64,000 nucleotides of DNA from Solen grandis (taxonomy: Eukaryota > Mollusca > Bivalvia > Adapedonta > Solenidae). Location: the NCBI GenBank assembly GCA_021229015.1, contig CM037788.1:48290033-48354032 (forward strand), read 5' to 3'. Of this stretch, positions 12,943 through 25,000 are shown piece after piece. A program made the translations under genes and the position numbers. Numbering within the stretch: position 1 is the stretch's first letter; each line of letters opens with the position of its first letter. The notes under the pieces were generated by a model. The model was not told the DNA's origin, ran no database searches, and saw nothing but the letters and a program-made list of their open reading frames with translations.

Positions 12943-15900
12943 TTGTGCTGCTGCTGACCACTGCGTGTTCCGCCTCCGACCATGCCGTCGACCCACCGCG
13001 GATTGTGGACCACCAAGACACGGTCATTGTCGTTAAAGACCACACCGCCGTGTTGTACTGTGAGGTCGCTAACCAGGGGAATCTAGAGGTAATCTGTATT
13101 TACAGACACTGTCCAATACGGAGCAATATTTTGGTAAAACTCAGAGAACAAGCGGAAAGGTGACTCTTACATAAGCTCGTCCTCAAGTTTCGAGTTTTTA
13201 TTAAAGTTAATTTGGGTAAATGTTCTTCATTATCGATTATTTCATTCTAATTGCTTCTAGGTTCAAATCAAGTCTTGATGGCCACTGTCTTATTTATTTA
13301 ATTTTAATCATCTTTTGATAAAACAAACTTAGAAGTAACAGAAAATGTGGCGTTACATAAGAAACTAGTTGTACCCTATGATTATCAAGCTATTTTATTT
13401 TTGTTCGAGTATTTACTTTCTTAAATTACCCAATCACAGTTCTTATATATGATATATTTTTTCGGATTTATGAATGTTTTAAAATTTGACATTTTGGCTT
13501 GTTTAGAAATTATTTTAAAACATATTGCATACACCTTTCCAAAACATGAAACGTGACACAAAATGGCTATGAAGTGATTTCATTTATTGCAGAGAAATAT
13601 AAAACTGAAGATTGTTCGCAATAATGACAAAATTGTGGCATTTCCTTATAGACCTTATGGCAAACAGAGCAAACCCAGATCAGTCTGCTCCTTCCAGGGT
13701 CAAAGTCTCCTCCGTTTGTTCATATACTAGCAAAATTTCCATTGTTTCATATGCCATTTAATGCAGTGGGACCCTAAGGGCACTCTATGGATAATTGAAA
13801 CAATAAACAATATGGCTGTGTTGTTTGCCTTAAAGGAATTAAGCAAAATTTACTGTTCGTTCTTTAGACTTACATACAATACAATTTTCTTATCTGAAGT
13901 TCGGACATGAAAATGTCTCTTCTTCAGAAATAAAGTAACTCTTCATGTCATGCCATATCCTCTTTATGAAAAAAATGTTTTGCTATTGATTATCGTTAAG
14001 AAACAAGTAATAGCATTCGGCAAACACACCATGCATGCTAAATGATTGTTCTGACTCAAGTCGTTACTCTGCCTACACATTTTAAAGACTTGTATTACAA
14101 TTCATCTGCTTAAAGTGCGTCGCTAAATTTTTTGTCCTTGAGTGACTTACTCAAAATTTACCCAAAATTTCTAAGAATTATATTAGTAGATATTGCGAAA
14201 AGTAGAAGACATTATCCAGAAGTTTTTTTAGACTTTCAATATATATGTACCAGGTACCATATTTGTTATCAAGCTTAGCCAATAAATACCCATACAAAAG
14301 ATAAAATTAAAATTAAACGCTGTTTTCCCTCTAAACCTGATATTCATGATAAAGAAATAATAATCAAAGTGAAAAGAGGAGGAAAAATTACCCTACTGGG
14401 ATTCAAACCCGCATCCCTCAGTTTCAATGTCTAGCCTATTTATGGAAGCTCTTCAACTGGCGGTAATGCATTAGCGTCCAACTACCTTAAAGGGAAGTTA
14501 ACATATTTTCATCAAGTCATACATTTGTTCATAAATATTCACAGGGTAAAGGGTTAATAGCCATTAAGACAACATGTCTTAACATGTCATTTTTATCTTT
14601 AATAATATTTCAGTCAGACAGGCGCGTAGCTGCCTTTACGCCAAAAGCCAGGGCTTGCACATTATTTTCCCGATTTTAATTTTCTTCAAATCATGCCCCG
14701 TACCCACTAGCAAAATTGGGGCTCCGTCGCTCAATTCCCAGTGCGGGTTTGCACATCGTTTTCTGTCCAGCTACGCGCCTGTCATTAATTGATATGGACC
14801 ATTTTCCTTTTCTGTCATGATGATTAATTTCATATACTTGTTGTTATTGATATGTTTGGGTTAACAGACACTGCCGCAATATTTCAGTCAACTAATTACA
14901 GGTACTACACAGAGGCACACAGGTAGAACCACCAACCTACTTCAGCATGAAGGCTTCATCACATGTAAAATTCGAGTGACCATGTCACGATTCGAACCCA
15001 CAGCAGTAAGGGTGATATATCTGCAGTGCACATATTCGTGATTTGTTCAGGTTGAGTGGTACGCAGGCTCCACTCCGGTCAACACTGATGACCCAAGGTT
15101 CAACGAAGACAACGACGGACGAACGTGGTTCCTTTCAATTTCAAACGTAAGCTCGGAAGATCAGATGGCATACTCTTGTCAGCTTGGCATAGACGGAAAA
15201 GTAAGGGAAAGTATCCAATTGATTGTTAAAGGTAAGACTTAATATATTGTGTAAAAAACAGTAAACCAGATTTGGTGTAAATGATTTCCTGATTTGTTGA
15301 CACGTGTATTTGTTGGTACAATTATTTAGATTTTAGAAAGGGGTGGGCTGGGGTGGGGTACTGCATACCTGCTGAAGCTTTGTTTTTAAAACATGTTTGA
15401 ACTAACATTTCATGTTACATTTATGTACCATGCAGCTGGTATGGGGACATCAGTAGAGACTTTAGTCAAACAGCCCAGAGCTTTCTAGGAAGCAGGGTAT
15501 GTCAAATTTAAACGTTTAATCACTGAACAAATGCAGTAACCAAAAGCTTCGTTTATGGATTGCAGTAGAGTGAAGATTTTTATTCACTAGTTGCCATGTC
15601 CAATGTAAACGATAGGCTTTCGAAATTATCCCCAATGTTGTTTTTATTAGGATATTTACTTTCCCTGATGAAAATGATAGAAAAACTAAAATGTTTCAGA
15701 AAAAGAAGCTAACTATGCGGCTATTCAAGAACAAGAAATAGTGACAGTGAGGGCTGTCGCAGGCACAGATGTCACACTTCCTTGCAATAGTGTCCACGGA
15801 ACTGATACAGAGGTATAGCATTAGTAAAGACAGCTGCGAAACACGAGAATCTTATGCAGGCCTCTATTTACTGTAGCATACTAATAATCGGTTTGTTTAT

Positions 15901-17464
15901 TGGGTTTAACATCCCGCCGACAGTATTTCAGTCATTTGGAGACGATGTCTACTTGAGACAGATATAGTGCTGCCACACTGCAGTATCACGCCGTAGACAT
16001 ATGGCATGATACCACACCCAGTCACATTATCCTGACACCGGGCAAGCCAAACCTGCAACTATCCTTATATGCTGAGCGCCAAGCAAGGGAGCTATAACAG
16101 TACCATTTTTTACGACTTTGGTATGACGCGGCCGGGGATCGAACCCACGACCCCCCGCTCCCGGGCGCTCTAACAACTCGGGCCAACGGGGACAGTGACT
16201 TATATTCTAAAAGTAGAGAACCGAAATGATTTTTTTTTTCAATAATGGTGCCAATATATTGAAGAACTTGTGATGAACAACTCATACGAACATGTTTAAA
16301 GGAACGTCTGTATCAAATGTGTGAAACACTTGTGTTTGTTTGTATTTATTTTTCTTATATTTTATTCTTCAATATCTGTCAGATATAGGTTTTTGAACCG
16401 CTCTCCTATTGTTTGATTATTGAGGGGATCTATAACAAATCTATAATTGTTTAGATTATAATTCTTTGAATTTCTCTGATTGAAGCATTACTTAGCAATG
16501 ATAGACTAAATCTCAAATTTTCCGGGGCAGACAAAAACAAGAACTGTCCTTAAAATAGATATACAGCGTTGGTGAAGTCATCATATATTAATAATGTACT
16601 TATACATAAAACATGATATTAAAAAGACTGATTATGTTATTGGAGCAAATAATTGATTGTGAGTCTTCCTCAGCAGGTAGTCTGGCTGTCTGATGAAAAG
16701 GTGATCACGTGGAATGGACGTGTTTTCATAGACGGCGCCCGCATCAGCACTGGTCTTCACAATGAGCTTCGTATATTTGCTGTCACCCCCGGGGACTCGG
16801 CCATATACAAGTGTGTGACAAAAGATATCTCCATCGATATTGAGTCTTCCTTCATTTCTTCTTTGGTATCGCTTGTAGTCATCAGTAAGTCACTTATTCC
16901 CCTTTCGCCGATCTTAAAACATCGTTTATCTAACGGTTAAGGACATAGAGATGTTTTAATCTGAAATGCAAAACCCAATAAATCACGATTGTAGTTTTAT
17001 TGATGGAAATTAGTTAACGGTTATTTTTAAGTATACAAACAAAGTATGCAAAAATACGCCGACAATTTTGGGTCATTGCATTAATCTCTAAAATAGAGAT
17101 CTTTTCAGTGATGCTCAAGTAAACATGTGATAACAATATTTATTTTCGCAGAAATAACTTACTTTCGGCAACAAGGCATAAGTATCATATAGCTAAATAT
17201 AGATATCACTTGAAAGAGAAACGGGTACTTTAAAGTGAAATTGAATATTGAAGGATAAATGTGTGTAAGGAAGTAAAAACTTAATTTCAGATGTTTTTAA
17301 TTTTTAAATCTTAGTTAAAAGAAAGAAACTGAAGTGTAAATCTCTTACAGAATTATGCAGTGAGGATGATGCCACATATTGTCTGAACGGCGGGACGTGT
17401 TATAGTGAAGACACTACGAAGACATGTGACTGTCCCCAATACCATGGTGGGCAGAGATGCGAAC
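12943..17464 (+). CDS. secreted or cell-surface Ig-Ig-EGF protein, 5'-partial (five exons); possibly the N-terminal half of an M1 aminopeptidase fusion
   Basis: Exons are 12943-13088, 15051-15231, 15700-15812, 16677-16884 and 17351-17464, all GT-AG, with compatible phases x/0, 0/1, 1/0, 0/1 and 1/1. Exon 1 starts inside a hydrophobic stretch (VVLLLTTACSASD) that looks like the end of a signal peptide. Ig domain 1 spans exons 1-2 (first Cys in VLYCEV, Trp in VEWYAG, second Cys in MAYSCQLG). Ig domain 2 spans exons 3-4 (VTLPCNS, VVWLSDEK, DSAIYKCVT). Both Ig domains are split by a phase-0 intron just before the core Trp. Exon 5 is one EGF domain with six cysteines spaced 7-5-8-1-8 and the ligand-like run YCLNGGTC. 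Ig plus EGF of this type recalls neuregulin or Vein EGFR ligands, but no transmembrane or stop exon follows. The last exon is in phase with the M1 exon at 19033. The start exon is missing. Confidence 0.8.
14864..15004 (-). repeat. family A SINE in intron 1 of the Ig gene, diverged
   Basis: It contains CACTGCCGCAATATTTCAGTCA, CTAATTACAGGTA, GGTAGAACCACCAACCTAC and GATTCGAACCCA in the order expected for a reverse copy. It has several internal deletions. Confidence 0.65.
15889..16195 (-). repeat. family B SINE, nearly complete, in the intron before Ig exon 5
   Basis: On the minus strand this starts GTCCCCGTTGGCCCGAGTTG (A-box-like), then GTCGTGGGTTCGATCCCCGG (B-box), a long body, and the tail ATGACTGAAATACTGTCGGC followed by GGGATGTTAAACCC. 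It is the best family B copy in the window, about 300 bp. Confidence 0.85.
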
Positions 17465-17573
17465 GTGAGTCACCGATTGTTATTGAATTGTAATTTTAGA
17501 GTATACCGTTGATACGATAAAAGCGACGTCTAGCTTACTATCAGAGGTAGAGGGAATCCCGTGTTAAAATGTA

Positions 17574-18570
17574 ATGTATATCACTCATTTCGTCTTGTTG
17601 AAAAGTAGTGTACTCACAAAATGCGTCTCCCTGAAAACTAATGTACATGTAAAGCACGAAATGTGCCTTGTTGAAAAGTCGTGTATACCACACAATGAGT
17701 TCTGTTTAAAAAGAAATGTATATCACACACTGCGTCTAGTTGTAAAGAGATGTATATCACACACTGCGTCTAATTAAAAAGAAATGTATATAACACACTG
17801 CGTCTAATTAAAAAGAAATGTATATCACACACTGCGTCTAGTTAAAAAGAAATGTATATCACACACTGCGTCTAGTTGTAAAGAGATGCATATCACACAC
17901 TGCGTCTAGTTAAAAAGAAATGTATATCACACACTGCGTCTAGTTGTAAAGAGATGTATATCACACACTGCGTCTAATTAAAAAGAAATGTATATCACAC
18001 ACTGCGTCTAATTAAAAAGAAATGTATATCACACACTGCGTCTAATTAAAAAGAAATGTATATCACACACTGCATCTAATTAAAAAGAAATGTATATCAC
18101 ACATTGCGTCTAATTAAAAAGAAATGTATATCACACACTGCGTCTAATTAAAAAGAAATGTATATCACACACTGCGTCTAGTTAAAAAGAAATGTTTATC
18201 ACACACTGCGTCTAGTTGTAAAGAGATGCATATCACACACTGCGTCTAGTTGTAAAGAGATGTATATCACACACTGCGTCTAGTTAAAAAGAAATGTATA
18301 TCACACACTGCGTCTAGTTGTAATGAGATGTATATCACACACTGCGTCTAGTTAAAAAGAAATGTATATCACACACCGCGTCTAGTTAAAAAGAAATATA
18401 TATCACACACTGCGTCTAGTTGAAATGAAATGTATATCACATAATATGTGATATACATTTCTGTTCTGTATATCACATAATGTGTCTTGTTAAAAAAGCA
18501 ACGTATATCAAACACTGCGTTTTTGTTTTGTCTTGCTGAAAACATTATGTATACTACAGAATGTGTCTTG
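17574..18570. repeat. 34-bp satellite array with two alternating variants
   Basis: About 28 tandem units of TGTATATCACACACTGCGTC plus a 14-bp variable end, which is either TAATTAAAAAGAAA or TAGTTGTAAAGAGA. The variants are interspersed in runs, and units degrade at both edges. The array lies between the EGF exon and the first M1 exon. Confidence 0.95.
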
Positions 18571-18760
18571 TACAAAAGTACACAATGTGTTGGGTTTTAA
18601 ATAGAAAGGCATTTGATGTGATATTGCAACCTCTTTTATATTTTGTTTTGCAACACATTTATTATATTTTTATTTTGTATTTCCAACAAAAGCAATTGTA
18701 ACTATGTAATAACGAATTTTTATCCGTAATATCTGACTTTTACGAAATATTTGTTTGCAG

Positions 18761-18784
18761 TTCATTATTATTTTGCAGTAACAG
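18761..18784 (+). other. candidate 24-nt cassette exon between the EGF and M1 exons
   Basis: TTTGTTTGCAG precedes, and GTAGAG follows, a 24-nt stretch that takes phase 1 in and gives phase 1 out. If included it adds eight in-frame residues (LHYYFAVT) between the EGF domain and the M1 domain. Skipping it also keeps the frame. Only splice signals and phase support it. Confidence 0.3.
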
Positions 18785-19032
18785 GTAGAGAAGTAAGTAA
18801 TTTGGATATATTGAATGGTTTTGAAATTACGTAGTTATACTAAGTGTTAACTTAACAAAATAGGGTGTTCCTAGAAAAAATGAAAATATGCAATGCCACT
18901 TAATGGGCTACACACTTCCCACATGTAAATATTTTAAAATTAGACAATTTTAAGGATTTTTAAATTTACATGAAATTAATGTTATGTTAATCTAAAACTG
19001 TTGCTTTAAACAAACCATTATCTTGTTCTCAG

Positions 19033-22000
19033 AAATCACGATTACGAAGTCCGTGCCCACGGTGGATTGGACGTACGATTCCGTCAGACTTCCGCAGGAC
19101 ATCAGGCCATCGCTATACAACATTAGTTTCCGGCCCTCTATTTATGATGGACCAGCCAACTTCACATATACCTGTGCGTATACCTGATTGGTTGCTTTAG
19201 ACAAGTTGAAGTATTTTCATATTAAAGTCGCATTATATTTCATAATGGTACAAATGTCATGAAAAAGAAAATATAAAATAACATTGACATATTGTAAACT
19301 AACACAAATGGTACACTATATGCAAAAATCTGCACATACAATGCAATATGTATATACGAATTGTGATTTGACATCCATCCAAAATACTAAACTGCGAAAT
19401 TTTATCAACATTTTTAAATGCGTCTGACTGTTATTTTTCAACAGGAATGTTTATATTATGTACCATGTGTGTTAATCTACTATACGTCAACGTTATTTTA
19501 TATTTTCTTTTGCATGAACTTTGTGTCTTTTTGAACCATAATGGGCCTTTGACAAATCTGTAGCACACATTTTGCTTTTCTGTCCGAATAATATACACTG
19601 CTTTTGGAAGAATGATTGGCCTTCAAGTTTCAGGATTCTGAACCATTAGCGCCCCTTAATAGTAAGCATAATATGTAGTCTTTAGGTTTTTAAATTTTTA
19701 AGAGCAATACTTTGAGGATCGAACAAAAGTGACCAGACACAGATTTACTATTATTTATACTGAGTAAACCATGATTTTGTTTTCAAAATTACTTAATAAT
19801 ATTGCTGAAATGAAATCTGATACAGCAGCCATTTTATGTTGATCACGTGACAGGTGTGACCAGAATCTACCTCTCATGTCAGAAGAGTACTCAATTTATT
19901 CGCCTCCACTCGTTGGATCACGAGATAAGCTCCATCATACTTATTGAAAACCAAGGCGAACCTGTGGATCATCCGGGCAACTTCAAAATCAAATCCAAGC
20001 TGGACGAAAGGAACCAGATGTTGCACCTATGGGTGGAAGAAGGGCTCAAGGCCGGTCATGAATACGTACTAGAGATCCATTCTAGTTCAGTTATACTACT
20101 GAATCTTAGAGGCTTTTATTATAACTCATACAAGGATGAAGGGGAGATAAAGTAAGAGCAACTATGGAACTGTCGTTGAAGAGTTGTGTTTCTTCGTAAT
20201 GTGATATTTAATGATTTTGACAAAAGCACATACGAGAGAGAATCATATCTTCAATAATAAAGATGTGATATGTTATTTTTTACGCGGAGAGATAACTCAA
20301 ACTACTTTTTGCAAAATCACCACGAAATTCATCATCGGAAACTAGTTCCAGTATTAGGAACTTGGAAAATAAAATAAATGTATATAAACACCACGTGATG
20401 ATATCACTCAAAGTAGTTGCTTCATTTAAGGCGTTTTTTTTTTTCTTTTTTTTTTTCTATAATTTTGCACATAAGTACTTTTAACTATAACTAAAAGATA
20501 TATGAATTAAAAATAGGGGGTCACCATTCTCGTTTAGAAATTTAGCTTATGGTAAAACATCCTTGTTTGCTTAGGTTTGTTGAAAAATCAAAATATCCAA
20601 AAATTGGAAAGATTGCATTCTAAATACTTTAATAACATTATCATAATAATATTTTGAGAATATTTTATCATAATTTGATACTTATAATTTTTTTTTATAA
20701 GTTACAGGTGAAAATATTGTCAAACATCCACGGAAAATAAGATACGAGCAAAATTAGTCATTGTGTCTGACCAAAATATATACAAAAACTGCACAAAAGC
20801 TATGAAATATGTATAAATTATATTTTTCTTGATAAAAAAAAAAGAAACTTCAACGGACAGACCTCCTTTATTATTCTTTTCAGATTCAATCTTCTGATAA
20901 AAACACTTTCTGAAAATGCAAAAAAAAAAAAGTTTACCTCATAACGTCTGTTTTTCAACTAAAACTGTTTTTTTTTATTGGAATGTTTGCAAAATTTGCA
21001 TAAAAACACTAAAATGCGACTTTTTGGACCGTCAACATTTTGAAAATATACTTTTATTCATGTTTTAATACAGGAATCTTAAGATCCTACTGAAAATAAA
21101 TGAGAATTAAAAACCCGCTGTTCAAAACATTCATAAGAACGTTTCTTGAATATGCCCAATCACTAGTAGGGAGTATATAAATAAACAGATACTTAACAAT
21201 TAGTTTCATTGCTGATGTTTATCATGTCATACGGGCTTTGATGTAAAGAACTGTAAGATGTGACATTGACCTCATTCAGGTTTAAAAAAAGTATTCAAAT
21301 CTCCTTAATCTCTATGTGTGACTGACAAATACCAGTTTGCGTTAATTTTATTTAACTTGACATGTGCTGCCATTGCATATGACAGTGACAGATTTAGAGT
21401 GTGATGTCTTATCCAGATATATTTTCACAACTATGATGGAGCCAACAGACGCCAGGAGGGTGTTCCCCTGCTTTGATGAGCCCGATTTTAAAGCCATCTT
21501 CATCTTTACGGTGGACAGGAAAGAAGGATTGCGTAGCCTGACAAATCTACCCTTACGTACAACTGTCGGACCGTACGTATCCAGTAATTCTTTAACATGT
21601 CAACTCGCAACTAGTATATGTCATCATTCTAACATTTATACCTGCGTAAGCGATCACCTGTATTAAGCGACAAAGTTGAACGACCACCTTTATCAAACAA
21701 CCAATTGTACTAAACAAATGCAAGTAATATTATTATTAACAATTATCATTTTAACTGTTGCTGATCTTTTAAACACGTCTTAATAAGTCAGAAAAGCATG
21801 GTAGTGTATACCAACGTGTAAGTGTCGCCATACTAGTGTCACTATCGCACTGTATATAACCATGTTACCTATATAACCATACTTAGTCCAGTGTAAATCA
21901 CCATGGTAGTGTCACCCTTGTAGAGTATATCACCATACTTAGTCCAGTGTAAATCACCGTGGTAGTGTCACCCTTGTAGAGTATATCACCATACTTAGTC

Positions 22001-25000
22001 CAGTGTAAATCACCGTGGTAGTGTCACCCTTGTAGAGTATATCACACTACTTAGTCCAGTGTAAATCACCGTGGTAGTGTCACCCTTGTAGAGTATATCA
22101 CCATACTTAGTCCAGTGTAAATCACCGTGGTAGTGTCACCCTTGTAGAGTATATCACCATACTTAGTCCAGTGTAAATCACCATGGTAGTGTCACCCTTG
22201 TAGAGTATATCACCATACTTAGTCCAGTGTAAATCACCGTGGTAGTGTCACCCTTGTAGAGTATATCACCATACTGTGTTTAGTGTAAATCACCGTGGTA
22301 GTGTCACCCTTGTAGAGTATATCACCATACTGTGTTTAGTGTAAATCACCGTGGTAGTGTCACCCTTGTGAGTATATCACCATACTGTGTTTAGTGTAAA
22401 TCACCGTGGTAGTGTCACCCTTGTGAGTATATCACCATACTGTGTTTAGTGTAAATCACCGTGGTAGTGTCACCCTTGTAGAGTATATCACCATACTGTG
22501 TTTAGTGTAAATCACCATGGTAGTGTCACCCTTGTAGAGTATATCACCATACTGTGTTTAGTGTAAATCACCATGGTAGTGTCACCCTTGTGAGTATATC
22601 ACCATACTGTGTTTAGTGTAAATCACCATGGTAGTGTCACCCTTGTAGAGTTATATCACCATACTGTGTTTAGTGTAAATCACCATGGTAGTGTCACCCT
22701 TGTAGAGTATATCACCATACTGTGTTTAGTGTAAATCACCATGGTAGTGTCACCCTTGTAGAGTATATCACCATACTGTGTTTAGTGTAAATCACCATGG
22801 TAGTGTCACCCTTGTGAGTATATCACCATACTGTGTTTAGTGTAAATCACCATGGTAGTGTCACCCTTGTGAGTATATCACCATACTGTGTTTAGTGTAA
22901 ATCACCATGGTAGTGTCACCCTTGTGAGTATATCACCATACTGTGTTTAGTGTAAATCACCATGGTAGTGTCACCCTTGTGAGTATATCACCATACTGTG
23001 TTTAGTGTAAATCACCATGTAGTTCACTGTGGTATATCACCATTGTGTTGTCATACTAGTGTTTATTTATGGTTGTTTATATCACAATTCTTGTGAATAT
23101 CACCATTTTATTGTATACAAAGTGTATATTTATCCCATAAATGTTATGTTAGTGTAAATCAATGTTCGTTTGTATCGTCATTCTAGTGTTAATCAGTTTG
23201 CTGGTGTCACCACGCTATGTATATCACCATGTTTCTTTACATCATTGCTCGTTTATATGACAGGTTGTTTTTATTGCTATTCTAGTGTTAATGCCATGCT
23301 CGTGTCTCTTATAATTATAGTGAATGCCAATTCTAGTTTATATTGTTATCTAGTGTTTATTTTTATGCTAAATTAAATATCATCTCGTTTATATTGCCTT
23401 TTTTTTGTTTGTCTCCATGCTAGTGTATTTGACTGTGCGTTTATATCGCCTTTCTACCAGTGTATATCAATGCCATGTGGGAGTATATCGCAATGACAGT
23501 GTACATCACATTTATATGGCAGTTCTTGTGTATATCACCATGATATTATAGTATTATATCAATGGTTTAGTGTATGTAGATTTGCTATCGTAAACTAATG
23601 CGCCACATTTGGGTGCTATCAATATGCTGATATATATCACCATACTAGTATATATCACCATATTAGTGTATTTTACCACGTTAATATAATACGACGTCTG
23701 TTTTCAAGAGACGATGAAGGTTTTTACACAGACGTATTCGATCAGCCCAGGAATGTCCCGATGTCGACATACCTAGTTGCCATAGCAATCGGAGAATTGG
23801 ATTACTTGGAAACATACGCAGGAAAAACAAAGGTAGCTGTACACAATAACTGCCTCATTTTGACAGGGATACTGGTATGTAATGTATTGTCAAAACATGT
23901 AAACAAAAAAAGGTTACGTAAGCTTCACGGTTGTCAAGGTCACATCTTGTACTATATGACTGTAAGTATCGTAACGTGCCTTGCTTCTCACCAATGCGCC
24001 CGGTTTCGATTATGAGAATGTCAAAGTGCTCGTGGTTTTCACATTCGCAGTCACCAGTCATCAAGAGTAATTTTTTAAAGTTGTTACATAACTTGTTTCG
24101 AAATCGATGTAAAATGATCAAGTTTAAGGTGTATTCAAATATTTTGAATTTAAGACTAATTTGAATCATTGCAAAAACAATGGCCATTTTAAGACTCAAA
24201 TCTATATAATGAAGATGAACTCGTAGAAATACCGATCAGAGCTGTAACAGCAATCACTATCGTGGTTCGTGATCTCATTTTTTCCATTGACTTGCAACTA
24301 AAACAGTTTTGAATGTATATGAGTTATAAATATGTGTGCTTAAATATATAAATGTGATTCATATGTTTATAGTTCAGAACCTGGAGTCGAAGCAATGCTG
24401 TACAGGCTACTGAATATGCGCTGAAAATTGGAGCGAAGATCATGGAATTCTTCGAGGACTACTTTAAGATCAAGTACCCGCTTCCTAAAGAAGGTAACAA
24501 ATAAAGTGCATGTATTCAATCGATTAATAAACACCCGTCCGATAGAAATATTGACTTATATTCTCTCAGTACTGTACCTTATTGTTTATTTTCGTAACAG
24601 TGGTTTAAAAGGTGAATCTATAATATATCCCTGCCAATCGGTCAACATTGGGTGGCACTTTTCCTTTCGAGCACAATGATTTTCCAATCTTTATTTTCTG
24701 AATACTTGCAAACGTGGAAATGCAGGTTTTCTATGAAAAGTATCAGTCAGTTTTGTTCGTATTTCTGTATGAATTTCAGTTCTTGGACCCTTAAAAAGTT
24801 CCCTTTAGTTTAAGTTTTCTGAATTTTAAATGTTTGCAGATAGTGATATATGTTTCGAAATGAAAATTATCTAGTATTTTTAAAAATCGAAACTTTCTCC
24901 GCTATCTGAATTTTGACATAATAAGTGGCCCTAAGCGTTGAAACGTTCTGCTACAATACCTATATTCTTGGGAGATATACATAAGTTCACATTTAGTATT

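Noticed and set aside
17574..18570. CRISPR-like direct repeats
   Set aside because: Units are contiguous with no unique spacers and the genome is eukaryotic. The same applies to the 39-, 56-, 47- and 35-bp arrays.
23761..24199. ORFs on both strands continuing past the M1 exon at 23832
   Set aside because: The plus-strand frame reads through a GT donor into intron, and the minus-strand ORF has no family pattern. The next M1 exon (24373) joins in phase from 23832.
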